Positions 6,115 to 7,903 of a stretch of DNA of 7,903 nucleotides are shown in pieces. Location: the NCBI GenBank assembly GCA_963604075.1, contig CAVCPW010000018.1, positions 1 to 7,903 on the forward strand, written 5' to 3'. Below the pieces are notes generated by a model. The model did no database searches, was not told where the DNA came from, and worked only from the letters and a program-made list of their open reading frames with translations. This DNA is from Anthropogastromicrobium sp963604075 (lineage in GTDB: Bacteria; Bacillota; Clostridia; Lachnospirales; Lachnospiraceae). A program made the position numbers and the translations under genes. Numbering within the stretch: the stretch's first letter is position 1; every line of letters starts with the position of its first letter.

Positions 6115-6124
6115 GCGGTTATCA
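6109..6124. promoter_or_regulatory. LacI-family operator candidate over the -35 box
   Basis: TGTCAAGCGGTTATCA contains the central AAnCGnTT typical of LacI/GalR-family operators and lies exactly on the -35 element of the transport operon promoter. The site at 6283-6298 shares CAAnCGnTTATCA with it (same strand). The adjacent gene encodes a LacI-family regulator, which makes it the natural ligand. The match is by pattern only. Confidence 0.6.
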
Positions 6125-6199
6125 CATTTTTCTTTTTCCAGAAAGACATTTCGTTAGTTTTATACTATTTTATCATCTATTTTTTATGCATTTATTCCA

Positions 6200-6263
6200 A
6201 TGGCTTATTTTGTTTGTTTTATCTTTTTCTCATAAAAGCGTGTAGATATGGCTTATTTTATTT
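6200..6263. repeat. Pair of 16-bp direct repeats in the AT-rich intergenic region
   Basis: ATGGCTTATTTTGTTT (6200-6215) and ATGGCTTATTTTATTT (6248-6263) differ at one position and are 48 bases apart. A further GCTTAT at 6291-6296 is part of the second operator candidate. They lie upstream of the transport promoter. The rest of 6125-6464 is AT-rich, and I see no gene in it. Confidence 0.5.
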
Positions 6264-6282
6264 CAAAATGCCTTTTTTGATA

Positions 6283-6298
6283 TCACAATCGCTTATCA
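6283..6298. promoter_or_regulatory. Second LacI-type operator candidate, upstream auxiliary site
   Basis: TCACAATCGCTTATCA is an imperfect palindrome around a central CG, with AAnCGnTT as core and partial symmetry further out. It shares the CAAnCGnTTATCA pattern with the promoter site at 6109-6124. The two centres are 174 bp apart, which allows DNA looping by a tetrameric or clustered repressor. It does not fit the 14-base CcpA cre pattern well because of one extra base in the left half. Confidence 0.5.
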
Positions 6299-6464
6299 TT
6301 TTTCTATTTTTTCATTATTTTGTTCATATCCAATGTACACAAAATATTCTCTTCATTCGAATTATTTATTACTCAATATGACGTATCACAGATGCTTTTT
6401 TTAGTCGTTTTTCAAGCAATAAATCAGACTGTAATAAACAGATATGAAAGTTGTATCATTGCAC

Positions 6465-6493
6465 TCAAAAAAGAGGCCTCAACACGGCCTCTT
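6465..6493 (-). terminator. Rho-independent terminator of the lacI-family gene
   Basis: AAGAGGCC (6471-6478) and GGCCTCTT (6486-6493) form a perfect 8-bp GC-rich stem with a seven-base loop. On the minus strand it runs into six Ts (6472-6467). It lies about 180 bases after the regulator stop codon and separates the regulator from the transport operon. A T-rich stretch on the plus side (CTTTTAT) could make it work in both directions, but no plus-strand gene is evident. Confidence 0.9.
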
Positions 6494-6585
6494 CTTTTAT
6501 GTCTTATACTTGTTATTTATCTCTTATGCTTACCTCAACTCGCAGTCTGTATTTCCCCAGAGTCTGACACACCAGAAATAATTCA

Positions 6586-6612
6586 GGTCAAGCGGATATC
6601 TGCGATCCGCTT
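6586..6612. repeat. Inverted repeat containing an operator-like half, downstream of the regulator gene
   Basis: AAGCGGAT (6590-6597) and ATCCGCTT (6605-6612) are an exact 8-bp inverted repeat with a seven-base gap. The left part, GTCAAGCGGATATC at 6587-6600, matches the promoter operator candidate (GTCAAGCGGTTATC) at all but one position. In RNA it would be a hairpin with no T-run, so it is not a good terminator. It may be a third repressor site or a structured 3' region of the regulator message. Confidence 0.45.
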
Positions 6613-6674
6613 CGCTACTTGCTTGATTTGGTTAAATTTATATCCATATGGGCTTTTGTCACCATGCCACTTAA

Positions 6675-7661
6675 TCACGTCGTTCCACGTTCCACCAGTG
6701 TAACAGGAAATACTGTTCTTGACGGAACTACTTTACCTGCATCGATCTGCGCAATATCCAGAACTGCCTGCTCTGCCATCTGTTCCACAGGCTGATGTAT
6801 CGTAGTCAACCCAGGAGTCGTAAACTGAGCAATATTCACATCATCAAAGCCCACAATTTTTACATCCTGCGGAACGCGAATATTCAGATCACGACAGGCT
6901 TGAAGCACATACGCCCCAATAATATCAGAACTTGCAAACACTCCATCTACGCCCGGATTTTCTTCAAGTTTTTTTCTCACAAAACTATAGTATTCCAGCG
7001 TATCAAACTGTTCCTTATCCGTTACCATCACCAGACTTTCCACTTGCTGCTTTTCACAGGTATCCCGAAATCCAACCTCGCGGAAATCAGCAGGCATGGC
7101 AACATCCTCACCAGCACTCATACCTCCGATATACATTAATTTACGACATCCTTTATCAATCAAAAGCTGCGTTGCCAACACACCGCCACGATAATTATCA
7201 CATTCCACTCCTGAAGTTGCCTGGTCGATCGAACGCTCTAGCGTAATCAAAGGAAAATCTAACCCAGCAAATTTCTCAGTTCCGAAGCATCCACTACACA
7301 ACACGACTCCTGCTACCCTTGAGCTTCTGCACATCTCTATGCATTCCTCCTCGCGTTCTTCTCTATTTTTAGAAACAAACAGCATTGTACGATATCCACG
7401 CTTAGAAGCCTCTCTCTCCAAGCGACTAAGAACCTTTGCAAAATAAGGGTGTTCAATCTGTGGAAGAATTATTCCTATTGTGTTATTCTTCTGCTTAGAA
7501 AGTGAACGTGCCATTTCATTCGGCTGGTAATTCAACTCTTTCATTACCTTATACACTTTTTCTCTTGTCCTATCACTTATATATCCCCTATTATTCAAAA
7601 CTCTGGAAACAGTTCCTACTGTCAATCCCGAAGCCTTTGCCACATCTTTCAGCGTTGCCAT
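6675..7661 (-). CDS. LacI/GalR-family transcriptional regulator, likely repressor of the adjacent sugar operon
   Basis: The 328-residue protein has the full LacI-family layout. A helix-turn-helix spans residues 4-23 (LKDVAKASGLTVGTVSRVLN, recognition helix starting V15-G16). Next is a hinge with the family ARSL motif at 51-54, then a periplasmic-binding-protein-like sensor domain from about 61. Ligand-pocket landmarks include ERSID near 142-146, D155 in ECDNYRGG, R194 in ADFREVGF, ASSDIIGAYVL around 243-253 and GFDD at 271-274. Proteins with a small residue after valine at the recognition helix (VA in GalR) usually bind AAnCGnTT-type operators, and such sites lie at the transport promoter. 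The start ATG is preceded by AAAGGAG at good spacing. The gene has its own promoter and terminator, so it is a separate unit in line with the operon. The effector is unknown; sucrose or a product of its breakdown is the inference. Confidence 0.95.
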   Translation of the reverse strand: MATLKDVAKASGLTVGTVSRVLNNRGYISDRTREKVYKVMKELNYQPNEMARSLSKQKNNTIGIILPQIEHPYFAKVLSRLEREASKRGYRTMLFVSKNREEREEECIEMCRSSRVAGVVLCSGCFGTEKFAGLDFPLITLERSIDQATSGVECDNYRGGVLATQLLIDKGCRKLMYIGGMSAGEDVAMPADFREVGFRDTCEKQQVESLVMVTDKEQFDTLEYYSFVRKKLEENPGVDGVFASSDIIGAYVLQACRDLNIRVPQDVKIVGFDDVNIAQFTTPGLTTIHQPVEQMAEQAVLDIAQIDAGKVVPSRTVFPVTLVERGTT

Positions 7662-7686
7662 AGATCTCTCCTTTCCTCAATTTTTG

Positions 7687-7715
7687 AGTATAAGGCATTT
7701 AAATTTATTTTTCAA
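7687..7715 (-). promoter_or_regulatory. Promoter of the lacI-family gene
   Basis: On the minus strand -35 TTGAAA (7715-7710) and -10 TATACT (7692-7687) are separated by 17 bases, with the ATG about 25 bases after the -10 box. I find no AAnCGnTT site nearby, so autorepression is not indicated. Confidence 0.8.
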
Positions 7716-7732
7716 GTATCTTCTAAGTACCT

Positions 7733-7771
7733 AAAAAAAATTGGGCAAAGTTCACAGAATCGAATGCCAAT
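7733..7771 (-). terminator. Rho-independent terminator upstream of the regulator (ends a minus-strand unit to the right)
   Basis: ATTGGGCA (7740-7747) pairs with TGCCAAT (7765-7771) with one bulged G, TTC/GAA can pair inside, and on the minus strand the stem leads straight into eight Ts (7740-7733). It implies transcription arriving from the right on the minus strand, although no gene can be recognised between here and the window end. Confidence 0.65.
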
Positions 7772-7835
7772 TATCTAGCAGAAGACATGCGGTATTTTTA
7801 TACACATTCTATTGTGGATAACCTAATATCCCATA

Positions 7836-7903
7836 TGCACATTTTGCATGGAGCACTGCACTATTTGCAGGGATGGATGCATTTCTTGCAGAGGGGTACT
7901 GCA
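7836..7903. repeat. 21-bp periodic array of TGCA motifs at the window edge
   Basis: TGCA occurs at 7836, 7845, 7857, 7866, 7878, 7887 and 7900, with spacings 9, 12, 9, 12, 9 and 13. This is a 21-bp unit of the form TGCA-N5-TGCA-N8, repeated about three times and running off the edge. On the plus strand one frame gives a CxxCxxx heptad pattern (CTFCMEHCTICRDGCISC), and another gives LHGALHY, LQGWMHF. The minus strand has short open frames ending at 7861 and 7823. No start codon has a good ribosome binding site, so I do not call a gene. It may be the edge of a repeat-coding gene or of a non-coding array. Confidence 0.6.

Noticed and set aside
6283..6298. CcpA catabolite-response (cre) site
   Set aside because: The spacing of the left half is one base too long for the usual cre pattern, and the site matches the second, LacI-type candidate at the promoter better.
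6617..6665. Short open frame MVTKAHMDINLTKSSK just after the regulator gene
   Set aside because: It has only 16 codons, no good ribosome binding site and no recognisable similarity.
6320..6703. Plus-strand open frame of 127 codons in the gap between regulator and transport operon
   Set aside because: It crosses the minus-strand terminator hairpin and the end of the regulator gene, has no ribosome binding site, and its composition looks like translated AT-rich spacer.
7836..7903. CRISPR array or cysteine-rich peptide gene at the right edge
   Set aside because: The repeat unit is only 21 bases with no spacer/repeat alternation, and no frame has a supported start, so it is reported only as a repeat.

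Overview
The window looks like part of a low-GC Firmicutes chromosome, probably a gut Clostridia/Lachnospiraceae-type organism. This rests on AT-rich intergenic DNA, strong AGGAGG-type ribosome binding sites, TTGACA/TATAAT-type promoters with 17-bp spacers, and the kinds of proteins encoded. No species can be named from the sequence alone. Every gene I can support lies on the minus strand, so the locus reads from right to left.

Right to left, the layout is as follows. (a) 7733-7903 is the edge of another unit: a minus-strand terminator and, at the very end, an odd 21-bp periodic array of TGCA motifs. (b) 6675-7661 is a LacI-family repressor with its own promoter and a terminator at 6465-6493. 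(c) About 570 bp of AT-rich DNA follows. It carries a strong promoter for the transport genes, a LacI-type operator candidate directly over its -35 box, and a second operator-like site 174 bp upstream. (d) A CUT1 sugar ABC importer comes next: solute-binding protein (4769-6025), then two permeases that overlap by one base (3691-4572 and 2831-3691). (e) A cytoplasmic GH13 enzyme of the amylosucrase/sucrose-hydrolase type (783-2615) ends the group, with a strong terminator at 641-681. (f) An IS200/IS605 element (left-end hairpin, promoter, tnpA, start of tnpB) runs off the left edge.

The simplest reading is a sugar-use operon. A binding protein captures a small glucoside, most plausibly sucrose given the enzyme's active-site motifs. 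The two permeases import it, the GH13 enzyme splits it or transfers its glucose to an acceptor in the cytoplasm, and the LacI-type protein turns the system off when the sugar is absent. No transport ATPase is encoded here, so a shared MsmX/MsmK-type ATPase elsewhere in the genome is implied. Hairpins lie between the binding-protein gene and the permeases, and between the permeases and the enzyme, so the operon is probably expressed in graded segments.

I see no clearly new defence or RNA system. The least explained signals are the 21-bp TGCA array at the right edge, the nested 74-bp dyad in the leader of the GH13 gene, and a binding protein without a lipobox.
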